Of a stretch of 64,000 nt of DNA, positions 33,072 through 45,426 are shown in pieces. The stretch comes from Enterobacter sp. 638 (lineage in GTDB: Bacteria > Pseudomonadota > Gammaproteobacteria > Enterobacterales > Enterobacteriaceae). Position numbers and translations under genes: made by a program. The stretch lies in NCBI RefSeq assembly GCF_000016325.1, contig NC_009436.1, forward strand, positions 248,001 to 312,000, written 5' to 3'. Positions within the stretch are counted from its first letter, which is position 1. Each line of letters starts with the position of its first letter. The notes beneath the pieces were generated by a model that was not told the origin of the DNA, did no database searches, and saw only the letters and a program-made list of their open reading frames with translations.

Positions 33072-34616
33072 TTAATCAAATTTCATACGTGTGGCTTTCA
33101 GATTCACAATCGCCAGCGCGCCCACCAACAGGAAGATCAGGGTGGCAATCGCGGCCGCCAGACCGAAGTCCTGCCCGCCGCCGCCTTCAAAGGCGATGCG
33201 GTAGGTATAGCTTACCAACAGGTCGGTATAGCCCGCGGGCGTGGTAGTGCCGAGTCTGTCCGGGCTGCCGTTGGTCAGAAGCTGAATCAGTACGAAGTTA
33301 TTAAAGTTAAAGGCAAAACTGGCAATCATTAGCGGCGTCAGCGGCTTGATCAGCAGCGGGAGCGTAATCTTAAAGAAGTTCTGGAACGGGCCCGCGCCGT
33401 CCATCGCGGAGGCTTCGTACAGATCGTCCGGAATCGCTTTCAGCAGGCCCATGCACAGGATCATCATATACGGATAGCCGAGCCAGGTGTTGACGATGAT
33501 AATCATCGAGCGAGCCGTTGTTGGGTCGCTAAACCACGCCGGCTTAATGCCAAACAGCGCGCCCAGCATCATGTTGATTTCACCGAAGCTCTGGTTGAAT
33601 AGGCCTTTGAAAATCAAAATCGAGATAAACGACGGGACGGCGTAGGGCAGAATCAGCAGCACGCGGTAAATGGCTTTGCCCTTCAGGGACTCCCACTGCA
33701 CCACGCACGCGAGCACCATGCCGACCGCCACGGTCAGGATTACCGTCAGGACGGAGAACACCACCGTCCAGACGAAAATGGCCATGAACGGTTTCTGAAT
33801 GCCTTCATCGGTAAAGACGCGGGTAAAGTTGTCCCAGCCGATAGTGACGGTATAGCCTGGGCTGAGTTTATCTTCGCCCCATTTGCCATCGGCATTTACG
33901 GACTGATAGAACCCAATATCGTTATTTGGACGATATTTCACGCCGGTCTGGTTGTTGGTCAGCGAGCCGTCATCCGCCCGCGTGTACAGCGGCTGCGTGC
34001 CAGAGAACTGGCGCAGCGAGCTCATGATGACTTTGCTTTCGTCAGGCAGCACGGCGGTGAGTTGCGTCAGCGCCTGGCGATTCTGAGTGATAATGCGCAA
34101 ATTGGCGCGTTCGCCTTCTGGCAGGGCATCCGCTTCTTTAAGCGTCAGCTTTTGTTCGCCGCCAAATTTGAAAGCGTCGGAGACATAATGTTTACCACTT
34201 TCCTCGTCCGACAGCGCCAGCTTCCACTCCTCTCCCGCTGGATATAAACCAAAGTTAAAGGTTTTTCCGGCCTGGTAGGAACGGTCCATCAGCACCTGCT
34301 GGGCGCGTTCCTGAGCGAGCTGGTTGGTGCTGCTGTAGTTGGTGAAGGCGATGGCGATAGTACAAATCAGGGGGAACAGGACAAACAGCCCCATCCCGGC
34401 GACACCCGGATACACGTAGCGCCATGCGTAGGCTTTGCGATTGGCAAAAATATACAGGCCAACTGAGCTTAAAATCAGCGTCATGATGGCGAACAGGTAC
34501 TCCCCCTGTACATACATTAAAACAACAAGGTAGCCCACCAGTAAGCCGAGCAGACCTATCACTGACCATTTCAGCGTGTCGCTTTGCCACCAGTGCTTCT
34601 TTTTAATGACATCCAT
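33072..34616 (-). CDS. malF: Maltose ABC transporter permease MalF
   Basis: 514 residues, the E. coli length (MDVIKKKHWWQSD). Eight predicted helices, with the large periplasmic P2 loop between helices 3 and 4 (about 90-275) that contacts MalE. The EAA loop YEASAMDGAGPFQNFFKITLP binds MalK. Located between malE and malG. The malE-malF gap carries two large palindromes (34646-34728), which probably set the high MalE to low MalF ratio. Confidence 0.98.
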   Translation of the reverse strand: MDVIKKKHWWQSDTLKWSVIGLLGLLVGYLVVLMYVQGEYLFAIMTLILSSVGLYIFANRKAYAWRYVYPGVAGMGLFVLFPLICTIAIAFTNYSSTNQLAQERAQQVLMDRSYQAGKTFNFGLYPAGEEWKLALSDEESGKHYVSDAFKFGGEQKLTLKEADALPEGERANLRIITQNRQALTQLTAVLPDESKVIMSSLRQFSGTQPLYTRADDGSLTNNQTGVKYRPNNDIGFYQSVNADGKWGEDKLSPGYTVTIGWDNFTRVFTDEGIQKPFMAIFVWTVVFSVLTVILTVAVGMVLACVVQWESLKGKAIYRVLLILPYAVPSFISILIFKGLFNQSFGEINMMLGALFGIKPAWFSDPTTARSMIIIVNTWLGYPYMMILCMGLLKAIPDDLYEASAMDGAGPFQNFFKITLPLLIKPLTPLMIASFAFNFNNFVLIQLLTNGSPDRLGTTTPAGYTDLLVSYTYRIAFEGGGGQDFGLAAAIATLIFLLVGALAIVNLKATRMKFD

Positions 34617-34645
34617 GGGGATCTTCCTCTACAGCATTTTTTGTT

Positions 34646-34728
34646 CTCCCTCTCCACTTAGGGGAGAGGGTCGGGGCGAGGGGATACAGGCGGCCTCACC
34701 CTAACCCTCTCCCTAAAAGGGAGAGGGG
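34646..34728. repeat. BIME-like palindrome pair in the malE-malF gap
   Basis: Copy A (34646-34684) is CCCTCTCC-acttag-GGAGAGGG followed by GGGGCGAGGGG. Copy B (34694-34728) is CCTCACCCTAACCC leading into CTCTCCC-taaaag-GGAGAGG, in opposite orientation. Both are transcribed. E. coli has REP sequences at this same spot that stabilise upstream malE mRNA; here a different palindrome family occupies it. Confidence 0.85.
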
Positions 34729-34737
34729 AAAAAAGCA

Positions 34738-35985
<1,248 letters not shown>

Positions 35986-36001
35986 TCAGTCTCCTTATTT
36001 G

Positions 36002-36219
36002 ACATCCTCTTTCCATCCTCCTTAGCCCTACGCCCCACCCCCTCTTTATGTGATCTGTGTTGCATAGATTTAAGTTATGAGTCATTGCGCACATAAAAAC
36101 ACGCTGATTTTTGTCGCACACATCACGAAATTAGCCACAGCACGCCTGATGCGGGGGCAGAACCGTCTGTCTCATCCTCCCGCCTCCTCCCCCACAAAAA
36201 AACGAGGGGGTGGAGGATT
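36002..36219. promoter_or_regulatory. malE-malK divergent control region (MalT boxes and CRP sites)
   Basis: MalT-type GGATGG/GGAGGA cores occur as CATCCTCTTTCCATCCTC (about 36003-36020), ATCCTCCCGCCTCCTCC (about 36174-36190) and GGGGGTGGAGGATT (36206-36219). CRP-like sites are TGTGA-tctgtg-TTGCA (36049-36064) and TGTCG-cacaca-TCACG (36112-36127). The order MalT-CRP-CRP-MalT between divergent malE and malK-lamB-malM matches the E. coli switch, in which CRP repositions MalT. Confidence 0.85.
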
Positions 36220-36299
36220 CACAACAGTAATGGATGCCCCATATTCAGCCCATCTTGAATGTTTCTGTCGGTGACAGGTTGTAACGAAGGGAGAAGGGC

Positions 36300-37409
36300 A
36301 TGGCGAGCGTACAACTGCGGAATGTAACGAAAGCCTGGGGCGACGTAGTGGTGTCGAAAGACATCGATCTGGACATCCACGAAGGTGAGTTCGTGGTGTT
36401 TGTCGGTCCATCGGGCTGCGGTAAATCAACTCTGCTGCGTATGATTGCCGGACTTGAAACCATCACCAGCGGCGATCTGTTTATTGGTGAGACGCGCATG
36501 AATGACATCCCGCCTGCAGAACGCGGCGTGGGCATGGTGTTCCAGTCCTATGCACTTTATCCCCACCTCTCCGTTGCCGAAAACATGTCCTTCGGTCTGA
36601 AGCTGGCTGGAGCCAAAAAAGACGTTATCAACCAGCGCGTGAATCAGGTGGCCGAAGTGCTGCAGCTGGCGCATTTGCTGGAGCGTAAACCAAAAGCCCT
36701 GTCCGGTGGGCAGCGTCAGCGCGTGGCGATTGGTCGTACGCTGGTGGCAGAACCACGCGTCTTTTTGCTTGATGAACCGCTTTCTAACCTGGACGCCGCG
36801 CTGCGCGTTCAGATGCGTATTGAAATCTCCCGTCTGCACAAACGTCTTGGCCGCACGATGATTTACGTCACCCACGATCAGGTTGAAGCGATGACGCTCG
36901 CCGACAAAATTGTGGTGCTGGACGCAGGTCGCGTTGCGCAGGTGGGCAAACCTTTAGAGCTGTATCACTACCCGGCTGACCGTTTTGTTGCGGGCTTTAT
37001 TGGCTCGCCAAAAATGAATTTCCTGCCGGTAAAAGTGACCGCGACAGCTATCGAACAGGTACAGGTGGAACTGCCTAACCGTCAGCAGATTTGGCTGCCA
37101 GTGGACAGCGCCAACGTACAGGTCGGGGCGAATATGTCCCTGGGTATCCGTCCTGAGCATTTACTGCCGAGTCAGATCGCTGATGTGACGCTGGAAGGTG
37201 AAGTTCAGGTCGTCGAACAGCTTGGTCATGAAACACAGATTCATATCCAGATCCCCGCCATCCGTCAGAACCTGGTGTACCGCCAGAATGACGTGGTGTT
37301 GGTAGAAGAGGGTGCCACATTCGCTATCGGCTTGCCGCCAGAGCGTTGCCATCTGTTCCGTGAGGATGGCACCGCATGTCGTCGGTTGCACAAAGAGCCT
37401 GGCGTTTAA
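36300..37409 (+). CDS. malK: Maltose ABC transporter ATPase MalK
   Basis: 369 residues (E. coli 371; two residues missing in the ELPNRQQ loop of the regulatory domain). Walker [11 protein letters not shown]-loop [15 protein letters not shown] signature [13 protein letters not shown], Walker [14 protein letters not shown]-loop [15 protein letters not shown]. The C-terminal domain (about 240-369) interacts with MalT and with EIIA-Glc for inducer exclusion. First gene of malK-lamB-malM; SD AAGGGAG 5 nt before the ATG. Confidence 0.98.
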   Translation: MASVQLRNVTKAWGDVVVSKDIDLDIHEGEFVVFVGPSGCGKSTLLRMIAGLETITSGDLFIGETRMNDIPPAERGVGMVFQSYALYPHLSVAENMSFGLKLAGAKKDVINQRVNQVAEVLQLAHLLERKPKALSGGQRQRVAIGRTLVAEPRVFLLDEPLSNLDAALRVQMRIEISRLHKRLGRTMIYVTHDQVEAMTLADKIVVLDAGRVAQVGKPLELYHYPADRFVAGFIGSPKMNFLPVKVTATAIEQVQVELPNRQQIWLPVDSANVQVGANMSLGIRPEHLLPSQIADVTLEGEVQVVEQLGHETQIHIQIPAIRQNLVYRQNDVVLVEEGATFAIGLPPERCHLFREDGTACRRLHKEPGV

Positions 37410-37444
37410 GCACTCCCAATAAAAGGCACGAAACCGTCAGGTGA

Positions 37445-38818
<1,374 letters not shown>

Positions 38819-38848
38819 TACCGTCTTAATCTGACGAACTGATCAAAC

Positions 38849-38868
38849 AGAGGGGCGAAAGCCCCTCT
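38849..38868 (+). terminator. Hairpin between lamB and malM
   Basis: AGAGGGGC-gaaa-GCCCCTCT, a stable GAAA-loop stem with no T-run, so probably an mRNA-stabilising or partial termination structure after lamB. Confidence 0.7.
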
Positions 38869-38933
38869 ATCCCTTAGGGACGGCGCGCTATTGCCCGGCT
38901 ACCGCTGAACCTGCGCTTTATGAGGTGATAACA

Positions 38934-39881
38934 ATGAAAATGAAGAAAACTCTTGTAGCCTTTTGCTTGTCAGCAGGGTTATTGGCCAGCGCTCCGGCCA
39001 TCACGCTCGCAAATGTGAATTTTGTTCCACAGAATACAACGACGGCTCCGGCTATTCCGGCGGCGGCGTTGCAGCAACTTGTATGGACACCAGTTGATCA
39101 GTCTAAAACGCAAACGACTCAGCTTTCTACCGGTGGCCAAACCCTGAATGTCCCTGGTATCACTGGCCCCGTAGCGGCCTACAGCGTGCCGGCAAACATT
39201 GGTGAGCTGACCTTGACGCTCTCCAGTGAAGTGAACAAACAAACCAGCGTTTTTGCACCGAATGTGTTGATTCTCGATCATAATCTGACGCCATCTGCAT
39301 TCTTCCCAAGCGAATACTTTACCTATCAAGAACCCGGTGTGATGAGCGCCGATCGTCTTGGTGGTGTGATGCGCCTGACGCCAGCGTTGGGTCAGCAGAA
39401 GATCTATGTGCTGGTCTTCACGACTGACAAAGATCTCCAGCAGACAACAACGCTGCTGGACCCGGCAAAAGCTTATGCCAAAGGTATCGGTAACGCTGTA
39501 CCGGATATCCCCGATCCTATTGCCCGTCATACCACAGACGGCGTTGTGAAATTGAAAGTGTCTACCAATAGCGCCTCAAGTGTTCTGGTCGGCCCGCTCT
39601 TTGGTTCTTCTTCTACCGGGCCTGTCACTGTGGGCAACACCGCAGCGCCTGCGCCAGCTTATGCAGCGCCAGCAACGACTGCCGCCGCTCCTGCACCTGC
39701 TCCGGTAAAAAAATCTGCACCGGTACTGAACGACACCGAAACGTACTTCAACAAAGCGATCAAACAGGCCGTTGATAGCGGCGATGTCGACAAAGCGCTG
39801 AAGCTGCTTGATGAAGCTGAGCGTTTAGGTTCAACCACTGCCCGTTCCACCTTTATCAGCAGTGTAAAAGGCAAGGGGTGA
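38934..39881 (+). CDS. malM: Maltose operon periplasmic protein MalM
   Basis: 315 residues from the ATG at 38934 (MKMKKTLVAFCLSAGLLASAPAITLA), with GAGGTG 6 nt upstream. Signal peptide; mature protein periplasmic. About 230-260 is an Ala/Pro/Thr-rich linker (APAPAYAAPATTAAAPAPAP) longer than in E. coli. The C-terminal helical segment is NDTETYFNKAIKQAVDSGDVDKALKLLDEAE. Function unknown. Last gene of malK-lamB-malM. Confidence 0.95.
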   Translation: MKMKKTLVAFCLSAGLLASAPAITLANVNFVPQNTTTAPAIPAAALQQLVWTPVDQSKTQTTQLSTGGQTLNVPGITGPVAAYSVPANIGELTLTLSSEVNKQTSVFAPNVLILDHNLTPSAFFPSEYFTYQEPGVMSADRLGGVMRLTPALGQQKIYVLVFTTDKDLQQTTTLLDPAKAYAKGIGNAVPDIPDPIARHTTDGVVKLKVSTNSASSVLVGPLFGSSSTGPVTVGNTAAPAPAYAAPATTAAAPAPAPVKKSAPVLNDTETYFNKAIKQAVDSGDVDKALKLLDEAERLGSTTARSTFISSVKGKG

Positions 39882-39916
39882 CCGTCTCCCCACAGTGCTG
39901 ATTTTGTCAGTAGTTT

Positions 39917-39944
39917 AGTGCGCCTGAGTGGGCGCACTTTTTTT
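39917..39944 (+). terminator. malK-lamB-malM operon terminator
   Basis: AGTGCGCC-tgagtg-GGCGCACT followed by seven or more T. Confidence 0.92.
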
Positions 39945-40062
39945 GGCGCTGTTTATGCTGTTGCGCCACTGTTGCGATAATGTTCGCGAATCCACGTTTG
40001 AACGCCCCCAACCTGCATTTCTGCGATACAATAGCCTTACGTTATGTATCGGAGAGTCTGGC

Positions 40063-40560
40063 ATGTCACACCCTGCGCTAACGCAACTGCGTGCGCTGCG
40101 CTATTTTGACCAAATACCCGCGCTGAGCCCTGAGCAACTCGACTGGTTGCTGCTGGAAGATTCCATGACGAAACGTTTTGAGCAGCAGGGGAAAAACGTC
40201 ACCGTGACGCTGATTCAGGAAGGATTTGTGTCCTCTGATGAGGTCTCCAGCGAGCTACCGTTGTTGCCAAAAGAAGAACGCTACTGGCTGCGTGAAATCC
40301 TGCTATGCGCGGATGGCGAGCCATGGCTTGCCGGGCGTACCGTCGTTCCGGAATCCACGCTTTCTGGCCCAGAACTGGCTCTGCAAACATTGGGTAAAAC
40401 CCCGCTGGGACGCTATCTTTTTACGTCGTCCGAGCTCACCCGTGATTTTATTGAAATAGGGCGCGATGCCGATCTGTGGGGACGCCGTTCCCGCCTGCGC
40501 TTAAGCGGCAAACCGTTAATGCTGACGGAACTGTTTTTGCCCGCATCGCCGTTGTACTAA
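40063..40560 (+). CDS. ubiC: Chorismate pyruvate-lyase UbiC
   Basis: Converts chorismate to 4-hydroxybenzoate and pyruvate, the first step of ubiquinone synthesis. The ATG at 40063 ([16 protein letters not shown]) with GGAG 8 nt upstream gives 165 residues, the E. coli length; the 210-residue frame runs back into the malM terminator. Conserved: [36 protein letters not shown] (active-site arginine) and the terminal FLPASPLY with the catalytic glutamate just before it. ubiA follows after 12 nt. Confidence 0.97.
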   Translation: MSHPALTQLRALRYFDQIPALSPEQLDWLLLEDSMTKRFEQQGKNVTVTLIQEGFVSSDEVSSELPLLPKEERYWLREILLCADGEPWLAGRTVVPESTLSGPELALQTLGKTPLGRYLFTSSELTRDFIEIGRDADLWGRRSRLRLSGKPLMLTELFLPASPLY

Positions 40561-40572
40561 GAGGATATGAAA

Positions 40573-41442
40573 ATGGAGTGGAGTCTGACGCAGGATAAGC
40601 TGCTGGCCTTTCACCGCCTGATGCGAACAGATAAACCGATCGGTGCTTTGCTGCTGCTGTGGCCAACGCTGTGGGCACTGTGGGTCGCGGCTCCCGGTTT
40701 GCCACCGCTGTGGATCCTGGCGGTCTTCGTGGCTGGCGTCTGGCTGATGCGCGCGGCGGGCTGCGTGGTGAATGATTATGCCGATCGTAAGTTTGACGGA
40801 CACGTTAAACGCACCGCCAATCGCCCACTGCCCAGCGGCCAGGTATCGGAAAAAGAGGCGCGCACGCTGTTTGTTGTGCTGGTCGTACTCGCTTTCCTGC
40901 TGGTGCTCACGCTTAATACCATGACGATTTTGCTTTCGGTGGCGGCGCTGGCGCTGGCGTGGGTATATCCGTTCATGAAGCGTTATACGCATTTGCCGCA
41001 GGTGGTGCTAGGCGCAGCGTTCGGCTGGTCAATTCCCATGGCGTTTGCTGCCGTCAGTGAGTCCGTGCCGCTGAGCTGCTGGCTGATGTTTCTCGCCAAC
41101 ATCTTGTGGGCGGTGGCCTACGACACTCAATACGCTATGGTCGACCGTGATGATGACCTGAAAATCGGCATCAAATCGACGGCGATTTTATTCGGTCGTC
41201 ACGACAAGCTGATCATTGGGATATTGCAGGTCGCCGTACTGGCGCTGATGGTGGTCATTGGCCGTCTGAACGGGCTGAACTGGGAGTTTTACTGGTCGGT
41301 GCTGGTGGCGGGACTGTTGTTTGCGTATCAGCAAAAGCTGATCGTCAGGCGCGATCGTGAAGCCTGCTTTAAAGCCTTCCTGAATAATAACTACGTTGGA
41401 CTGGTGTTGTTTTTAGGTCTGGCGATGAGTTACTGGTCTTAG
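40573..41442 (+). CDS. ubiA: 4-hydroxybenzoate octaprenyltransferase UbiA
   Basis: Inner-membrane prenyltransferase that attaches the octaprenyl tail to 4-hydroxybenzoate. The ATG at 40573 ([13 protein letters not shown]) sits 8 nt after AGAGG and gives 289 residues (E. coli 290); ATG 40567 overlaps the SD. Nine or so helices. Two aspartate motifs bind Mg-diphosphate: [21 protein letters not shown] and [18 protein letters not shown]. Operon with ubiC. Confidence 0.97.
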   Translation: MEWSLTQDKLLAFHRLMRTDKPIGALLLLWPTLWALWVAAPGLPPLWILAVFVAGVWLMRAAGCVVNDYADRKFDGHVKRTANRPLPSGQVSEKEARTLFVVLVVLAFLLVLTLNTMTILLSVAALALAWVYPFMKRYTHLPQVVLGAAFGWSIPMAFAAVSESVPLSCWLMFLANILWAVAYDTQYAMVDRDDDLKIGIKSTAILFGRHDKLIIGILQVAVLALMVVIGRLNGLNWEFYWSVLVAGLLFAYQQKLIVRRDREACFKAFLNNNYVGLVLFLGLAMSYWS

Positions 41443-41450
41443 GTAAACGC

Positions 41451-41667
41451 AAAACGGTCTCGATAGTGACCGTTTTTAGTGTTTGCTCCCTCTCCCGTGG
41501 GAGAGGGCTGGGATGAGGGCATCAGACCGCACAAGGCCAAAAGCAAAACGGCAACCTCGTTGTCGTTTTTGATGTCTTCTCCCTCTCCCTGTGGGAGAGG
41601 GTTGGGGTGAGGGCATCAGGCCGCACAAGGCCAAAGCAAAACGGCAACCATCAGGTTGCCGTTTTAG
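41451..41667. repeat. Composite three-hairpin repeat, two full units plus a half (ubiA/plsB junction)
   Basis: Order: terminator AAAACGGTC..GACCGTTTT with T-run (41451-41477); CCCTCTCCC/GGGAGAGGG palindrome with GATGAGGGCATCAG (41487-41523); GCACAAGGCC segment; hairpin ACGGCAACC..GTTGTCGT with T-run; second palindrome (about 41580-41619); second GCACAAGGCC; last hairpin ACGGCAACC-atca-GGTTGCCGT with T4. The two ~105-bp units agree at most positions, and the same unit occurs between aceK and iclR. It lies between convergent ubiA and plsB. Confidence 0.87.
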
Positions 41668-41698
41668 TTTCCGCACTAAAGCGGATCGCAGAAGCCCG

Positions 41699-44119
41699 CT
41701 ACTCGTCCTGCGTTGCACTCTCAATCGTCAAACGCACATCAGACGTAATCAGTTCCGCCAGCATCTGATAAACCTTCATAGTTTCACCAGGCTCGGCATC
41801 TCCGGTATCGCTGATATAGCCTTCGTCACGCAGCGTCAACACCAATGAGCTAAACACCGCTTTATCGAAGAATTCTGGCGCGTTGATGCCGTGCAGAACA
41901 GACAAACGCTGAGCCAGCGTGCGGCTCTCTTTTTCCAGCGTTCCCCGGTTAATGGACGGGTTAGCGCTCAGCAGCCAGAAGGTGATGGCGTAGCGTTGCA
42001 GCGTCTCGCGTGCGCCAGCAGCCAGCAGCTGAAGCGTGCGAGAACGTGACGGATTGATATGCAGCTCATCGCCTTTGACCGCGATCAACCCCTGACGGAG
42101 CAGTTCTTCGGTCAATTTATCCAGCTCTGCCGCCAGCTCGTCTTTGCTCCAGCGCAGGAATAACTCCGCTTTCAACATCGGGTAAAGCACTTCAACATGA
42201 CGCAGTATTTCCTGACGGGAAATACGACGGTGCTGAGTGATGATAGCTGCCATCAACGACGGCAACATCAGCATATGCGCGATATTGTTGCGATAGTACG
42301 TCATCAACACCGCCTGCTCGCGCGGCAGAATGATGATGTCACCAATCGTGTCCTTCTCGACCTCGAACTTGTTCATTTGCAGCGCATGGTCAATCAGTTG
42401 ACCCGCCGTCACAGACGGTACGGTTGAGTCCGTTGAGTACGGAACATGGCGCATCATGTCGAGATAACAATCGAGCTGTTCGGTTAGCTGTTCGCGCGTC
42501 AGTGAGCGCTGACGCGAGGCTAGTAGCGCGGTACAACACAGGTTCATGGCGTTAGCCGCACCCGCATTGTTAATACGCACCATCAAATCGGCAGCAATAT
42601 TGTTTACCGTAGGCGTCAACCACGCCGGGCGAATGGCTTCGATCGGATCGATAGACTCTCGCCATTCCGGCACGTGGTGATTCAGATACGTCATCAGCGG
42701 CATCGGTTCGCCAAAGTTCACGTAGCCCTGACCGAGATTACGCAGCTTGCTCAGACCGCGTAGCATCTGCGGTAAGCTCTCTTTCTCTTTCGTCGCGCCA
42801 CGCAGCTCTTTAGCGTAAGTGCCCACTTCCATCACGTGCTCGTAACCGATATAAATCGGCACCAGCGTAATAGGACGTGTACCGCCGCGCAGCATGGCCT
42901 GAATGGTCATCGACAGCGTCCCGGTTTTCGGATCGAGCAGACGACCGGTACGGGAACGACCACCCTCAACAAAGTACTCTACGGAGTAGCCACGGCTGAA
43001 CAGTTCGCCCAGATATTCGCGGAATACTGTTGAATAGAGCTTGTTGCCCTTGAAGGTACGACGAATAAAGAACGCGCCCAGGCGGCGGAAAATCGGACCT
43101 GCTGGCCAGAAATTCAGGTTGATCCCGGCGGCGATATGCGGCGGAACCAGCCCCTGGTGATAGAGCACGTAGGAGAGCAGCAGATAATCCATGTGGCTGC
43201 GGTGGCAGGGCACATAGACAATCTCATGGCCGTCGTGGGCCAACTGGCGCACACGCTCGGCGTTGTGAACGTTAATCCCCTGGTACAGACGGTTCCAGGT
43301 GAAGCTCAGGATACGGTCAGACAGACGGATCATCTCGTAAGAGAAGTTCGCGGCAATCTCTTCCATCAGTGCGATAGCGTTTTGCTGCGCTTTCTCATGG
43401 GAGATTTTCTTGCTTCGCGCTTCATCTTCAACCGCGCGAGCGATGGCTTTGGAGGCCAGCAGCTTGTTGAACAGATCCTGACGCGCAGGTAAACGCGGTC
43501 CCACAGCGGCTAAACGCTGACGAGCGAAGTGCATACGCGCAACGCGTGCCAGTTTTTGCGCAATAATTTTATCGGTGCCGTGCTCATCAGCCATATGTCG
43601 TAACGACACAGACGGCGAGAAACGAACAAAACTATCGCGACCCAACCATGACACGGCAAAGAATTTTTGGACGCCGTTAAGCATGCGCAACGGCGGATTC
43701 TCTTCACCTTTTTGACGCCCTGGACGACGACCAAACATCACCGACACCGGCACCATCTGGACATCCAGATCGGGGTTGCTGCGGTGCAGATCAAGATAGT
43801 CGTGGAACAGTTTGATCGACTCTTCTTTCGGCGTGTAATAGGTAAACACGCGCGGCCCGCCGTGGATAAACACATAGCGAGGGAGAAGGGTGCCGTCGAT
43901 TTCCAGGGGTTCCAAAGGATCCGGTAAATCGTGCGCCAGACATTGGGCGCGCAGCGTGAGTAAGTCTGCCTTCGAGTTATAAGGCAAAACGTACATAATA
44001 GGGCGCGAGGTATCGAGCCCTAATTCCAGCGCGGGTTCCGCCGGGATAGACTTACTTTTTACCAGTACGCTTAATGGTAAATTAAGTAATTTGTAGTAAA
44101 TTCGTGGCCAGCCGGACAT
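41699..44119 (-). CDS. plsB: Glycerol-3-phosphate 1-O-acyltransferase PlsB
   Basis: Inner-membrane enzyme that acylates position 1 of glycerol-3-phosphate, the first step of phospholipid synthesis. The ATG at 44119 ([16 protein letters not shown]) gives 806 residues (E. coli 807); the frame from 44182 adds 21 leader residues. Acyltransferase motifs: [16 protein letters not shown] (HX4D), [35 protein letters not shown] and [19 protein letters not shown]. Divergent from dgkA, both phospholipid genes. Confidence 0.98.
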   Translation of the reverse strand: MSGWPRIYYKLLNLPLSVLVKSKSIPAEPALELGLDTSRPIMYVLPYNSKADLLTLRAQCLAHDLPDPLEPLEIDGTLLPRYVFIHGGPRVFTYYTPKEESIKLFHDYLDLHRSNPDLDVQMVPVSVMFGRRPGRQKGEENPPLRMLNGVQKFFAVSWLGRDSFVRFSPSVSLRHMADEHGTDKIIAQKLARVARMHFARQRLAAVGPRLPARQDLFNKLLASKAIARAVEDEARSKKISHEKAQQNAIALMEEIAANFSYEMIRLSDRILSFTWNRLYQGINVHNAERVRQLAHDGHEIVYVPCHRSHMDYLLLSYVLYHQGLVPPHIAAGINLNFWPAGPIFRRLGAFFIRRTFKGNKLYSTVFREYLGELFSRGYSVEYFVEGGRSRTGRLLDPKTGTLSMTIQAMLRGGTRPITLVPIYIGYEHVMEVGTYAKELRGATKEKESLPQMLRGLSKLRNLGQGYVNFGEPMPLMTYLNHHVPEWRESIDPIEAIRPAWLTPTVNNIAADLMVRINNAGAANAMNLCCTALLASRQRSLTREQLTEQLDCYLDMMRHVPYSTDSTVPSVTAGQLIDHALQMNKFEVEKDTIGDIIILPREQAVLMTYYRNNIAHMLMLPSLMAAIITQHRRISRQEILRHVEVLYPMLKAELFLRWSKDELAAELDKLTEELLRQGLIAVKGDELHINPSRSRTLQLLAAGARETLQRYAITFWLLSANPSINRGTLEKESRTLAQRLSVLHGINAPEFFDKAVFSSLVLTLRDEGYISDTGDAEPGETMKVYQMLAELITSDVRLTIESATQDE

Positions 44120-44197
44120 AAACGATGTAAAGCCTCTGGTTAATAATGCAATTGCGGCGCAAGGATAACAGAAAGCGCGCAAGATTTCTGTTGTTAC

Positions 44198-44250
44198 CCG
44201 TCATACTTCAGGCTGCTGCGAAACCCGCTGCAGCCCTTGTTACTGACGCT
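44198..44250. repeat. Possible truncated ERIC remnant between plsB and dgkA
   Basis: CCCGTCATACTTCAGGCTGC matches the left end of the ERIC at 31900, but the central cores are missing and the remainder (GCGAAACCCGCTGCAGCCC) is a short palindrome. It looks like a deleted ERIC copy. Confidence 0.4.
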
Positions 44251-44273
44251 AAATCTAATAAAAGGTTCTTCTA

Positions 44274-44642
44274 ATGGCCAATAATACCACTGGGTTTACC
44301 CGAATCATCAAAGCTGCCGGTTATTCATGGAAAGGTTTCCGCGCGGCATGGATAAATGAAGCCGCCTTCCGGCAAGAAGGCGTTGCCGCAATTATTGCCG
44401 TGATTATTGCGTGCTTCCTTGATGTTGATGCTATCACCCGCGTACTTCTCATCAGCTCAGTACTGTTGGTGATGATAGTGGAAATTCTCAACAGCGCTAT
44501 CGAAGCCGTTGTTGACCGTATTGGCTCTGATTTCCACGAACTTTCTGGTCGTGCGAAAGACATGGGCTCTGCCGCCGTACTGCTGGCGATTATCATCGCT
44601 GCCATTACCTGGGTCACCCTCCTTTGGTCACATTTTCGATAA
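44274..44642 (+). CDS. dgkA: Diacylglycerol kinase DgkA
   Basis: Small trimeric inner-membrane kinase that recycles diacylglycerol to phosphatidate. 122 residues, the E. coli length. Three helices; the catalytic segment EILNSAIEAVVDRIGSDFHELSGRAKDMGSAAV carries the conserved Glu, Asn and Asp residues. N-terminal amphipathic part TGFTRIIKAAGYSWKGFRAAW. Separate from lexA, which has its own SOS promoter. Confidence 0.98.
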   Translation: MANNTTGFTRIIKAAGYSWKGFRAAWINEAAFRQEGVAAIIAVIIACFLDVDAITRVLLISSVLLVMIVEILNSAIEAVVDRIGSDFHELSGRAKDMGSAAVLLAIIIAAITWVTLLWSHFR

Positions 44643-44706
44643 GCTTTCAGGAATCGAATAAGTCTCTGGTTTTTTGTGCAGTTTTTGATTCCAAATTCGC
44701 CTTTGA

Positions 44707-44743
44707 CTGTATATACTCACAGCATAACTGTATATACACCCAG
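44707..44743 (+). promoter_or_regulatory. Two LexA (SOS) boxes in the lexA promoter
   Basis: CTGTATATACTCACAG (44707-44722) and CTGTATATACACCCAG (44728-44743), both CTG-N10-CAG, 5 bp apart, ending 8 bp before the lexA start. They are the same as the E. coli pair as I recall it, and serve lexA autorepression and dinF. Confidence 0.97.
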
Positions 44744-44751
44744 GGGGCGGA

Positions 44752-45360
44752 ATGAAAGCGTTAACGGCCAGACAGCAAGAGGTGTTTGATCTCATCAGGG
44801 ATCACATCAGCCAGACGGGAATGCCACCCACGCGTGCGGAAATCGCACAGCGCCTGGGCTTCCGTTCACCAAACGCCGCTGAAGAGCATCTTAAAGCGCT
44901 GGCACGTAAAGGCGTTCTTGAGATTGTTTCAGGCGCGTCTCGTGGTATCCGCTTACTGGTGGAAGAAGAAACGGGCATCCCTCTTATCGGTCGCGTTGCG
45001 GCGGGTGAGCCATTGCTGGCGCAACAGCACATTGAAGGCCACTATCAGGTCGATCCGGGTATGTTTAAGCCGAGCGCAGATTTCTTACTGCGTGTTAGCG
45101 GTATGTCCATGAAGGATATTGGTATTCTGGACGGCGATCTGTTGGCGGTACATAAAACTCAGGATGTGCGCAACGGACAGGTTGTGGTGGCGCGTATTGA
45201 CGACGAAGTCACGGTTAAGCGCCTGAAAAAACAGGGTAACACCGTGCAACTTCTGCCTGAAAACAGCGAGTTTTCTCCGATTGTCGTGGATCTGCGCGAG
45301 CAAACCTTCTCTATTGAAGGGTTGGCGGTTGGCGTTATCCGCAACGGTGAATGGCTGTAA
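44752..45360 (+). CDS. lexA: SOS repressor LexA
   Basis: 202 residues, the E. coli length. Winged helix-turn-helix ([23 protein letters not shown]). Self-cleavage site Ala84-Gly85 in [13 protein letters not shown]. Catalytic Ser119 in [11 protein letters not shown] and Lys156 in [11 protein letters not shown]. RecA filaments trigger cleavage and derepress the SOS genes, including dinF, uvrA and ssb in this window. dinF follows after 66 nt. Confidence 0.99.
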   Translation: MKALTARQQEVFDLIRDHISQTGMPPTRAEIAQRLGFRSPNAAEEHLKALARKGVLEIVSGASRGIRLLVEEETGIPLIGRVAAGEPLLAQQHIEGHYQVDPGMFKPSADFLLRVSGMSMKDIGILDGDLLAVHKTQDVRNGQVVVARIDDEVTVKRLKKQGNTVQLLPENSEFSPIVVDLREQTFSIEGLAVGVIRNGEWL

Positions 45361-45426
45361 TTTCTCTCTGACAGGCTGCGTCATCCTCGCAGCCTGACTG
45401 TCTTATCTCGCTTCCGGTAATTTCCT

